A DNA stretch of 16,531 nt from an uncultured Burkholderiales bacterium (lineage in GTDB: Bacteria; Pseudomonadota; Gammaproteobacteria; Burkholderiales; Burkholderiaceae_C), in contig CAIYKK010000403.1 in NCBI GenBank assembly GCA_903926695.1, forward strand, positions 1 to 16,531, written 5' to 3'. Numbering within the stretch: the first letter of the stretch is position 1; each line of letters starts with the position of its first letter. The position numbers and the translations under genes are program-made. Shown here one piece after another: positions 15,978 through 16,531 of this stretch. The notes below the pieces were generated by a model. That model was not told the DNA's origin. It did no database searches and saw only the letters and a list, made by a program, of their open reading frames with translations.

Positions 15978-16531
15978 TCAATCGGCCTGTCGGCGCAAAA
16001 AGGCTGGAATCTCGAAATCATCCATGCCGCCAGCGGCCAGCGCATCAACCTTGGCTGCGGCGTGCGTGCGGTTGGTGCGCCACACGCTGGGGGGCACGGT
16101 GTTGCCGTAATCGGCGCTCTGGGCAGCGGGCTGGGGCGCTGGCTGCGCGCTGCCCACGCCGGGCTTGCCGCCGGGCGCGCTCACAGGCGCGTTGTCGGTG
16201 CCGGTGCGCAGTACCTGCAGCGGCACGGTCTGGCGGCGTGTGCCCTGGCTGCTCAGGCCGGTGGCCACGACGGTCACGCGGATTTCTTCGCCCAGATCGT
16301 CGTCGTAGGCCGTGCCGTAAATCACATGCGCTTCCGGCGATGCGTAGGCGCGCACGGTGTTCATGGCCAGCTTGGACTCGTTGAGCTTGAGCGAGCCACG
16401 CGCCGCTGAAATCAGCACCAGCACGCCCTTGGCGCCCGACAGGTCAATGCCTTCGAGCAGCGGGCAGGCCACGGCCTGCTCCGCTGAAATGCGCGCGCGG
16501 TCGGGGCCCGCGGCCGCCGCCGTGCCCATCA
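15978..16531 (-). CDS. ftsZ: Cell division protein FtsZ, C-terminal part (runs off the window)
   Basis: FtsZ is the tubulin-like GTPase that forms the division ring. The window holds about 184 residues of its 3' end. They start within the C-terminal subdomain ([20 protein letters not shown], then [19 protein letters not shown] and [10 protein letters not shown]), followed by a flexible glycine/proline/alanine-rich linker and the C-terminal peptide [14 protein letters not shown], which binds FtsA, ZipA and other tethers. The real start lies beyond position 16531; the internal ATG at 16529 is not a start. lpxC follows on the same strand. Confidence 0.96.
   Translation of the reverse strand, partial: MGTAAAAGPDRARISAEQAVACPLLEGIDLSGAKGVLVLISAARGSLKLNESKLAMNTVRAYASPEAHVIYGTAYDDDLGEEIRVTVVATGLSSQGTRRQTVPLQVLRTGTDNAPVSAPGGKPGVGSAQPAPQPAAQSADYGNTVPPSVWRTNRTHAAAKVDALAAGGMDDFEIPAFLRRQAD

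Noticed and set aside
14597..16384. Plus-strand frame of 595 codons over lpxC and ftsZ
   Set aside because: It is antisense to two well-identified genes and has low-complexity basic content.
1..16531. CRISPR arrays, tRNA genes, insertion sequences, transposase or integrase genes
   Set aside because: Looked for and not seen. The island has no visible integrase, direct repeats or tRNA target at its edges.

Overview
The window looks like a chromosomal segment of a betaproteobacterium, most likely order Burkholderiales and probably close to Comamonadaceae. This rests on the FtsZ tail ending in an acidic-aromatic [10 protein letters not shown] peptide, the LpxC, the overlapping dapF-DUF484 pair, the Nudix-MBL fusion and the high GC content outside one island. 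No ribosomal RNA is present, so the placement is inferred from protein style.

Layout, left to right. (1) About 14-356, plus strand: a divergent but recognisable RNase P RNA gene (rnpB). (2) 391-951, minus: an Rrf2/IscR-like regulator with no cysteine at all. It is divergent from (3) 1077-1973, plus: an NhaR-type LysR regulator. (4) 2096-6430, plus: a visibly AT-richer island, an McrBC-like defence cassette. It holds an AAA+ motor with a long coiled coil, then a DUF2357/McrC-like protein with a PD-(D/E)XK nuclease core. Each of the two proteins appears to be split by a single in-frame TAA, and the whole island is one reading frame interrupted only by TAA codons. (5) 6450-8090, minus: a Nudix plus metallo-beta-lactamase fusion, divergent from (6) 8143-9845, plus: dapF and a DUF484 gene, overlapping by ATGA. 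The xerC that usually follows is absent. (7) 10052-14634, minus: a response regulator with a cyclase-like output domain, overlapping a 1157-residue hybrid histidine kinase (Cache sensor, HisKA, HATPase, two receivers, HPt). (8) 14666-16531, minus: a 58-residue two-helix membrane protein not obvious among longer ORFs, lpxC, and the 3' part of ftsZ.

Working together: ftsZ, lpxC and the small membrane protein are the usual tail of the division/cell-wall cluster, and the two signalling genes follow on the same strand at short distance, so they may be read from it. The kinase has all parts of a His-Asp-His-Asp relay, and the separate receiver-cyclase protein is its likely terminal partner. The cassette at 2096-6430 is the accessory part. 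It resembles a type IV-restriction-like motor-nuclease pair but seems broken, suppressed or mis-sequenced at two matching points.

The features of greatest interest are the TAA-interrupted defence cassette, the RNase P RNA lacking P12-P14 and altered in P4, the cysteine-free IscR-like protein, and the cyclase-like domain with replaced catalytic residues.
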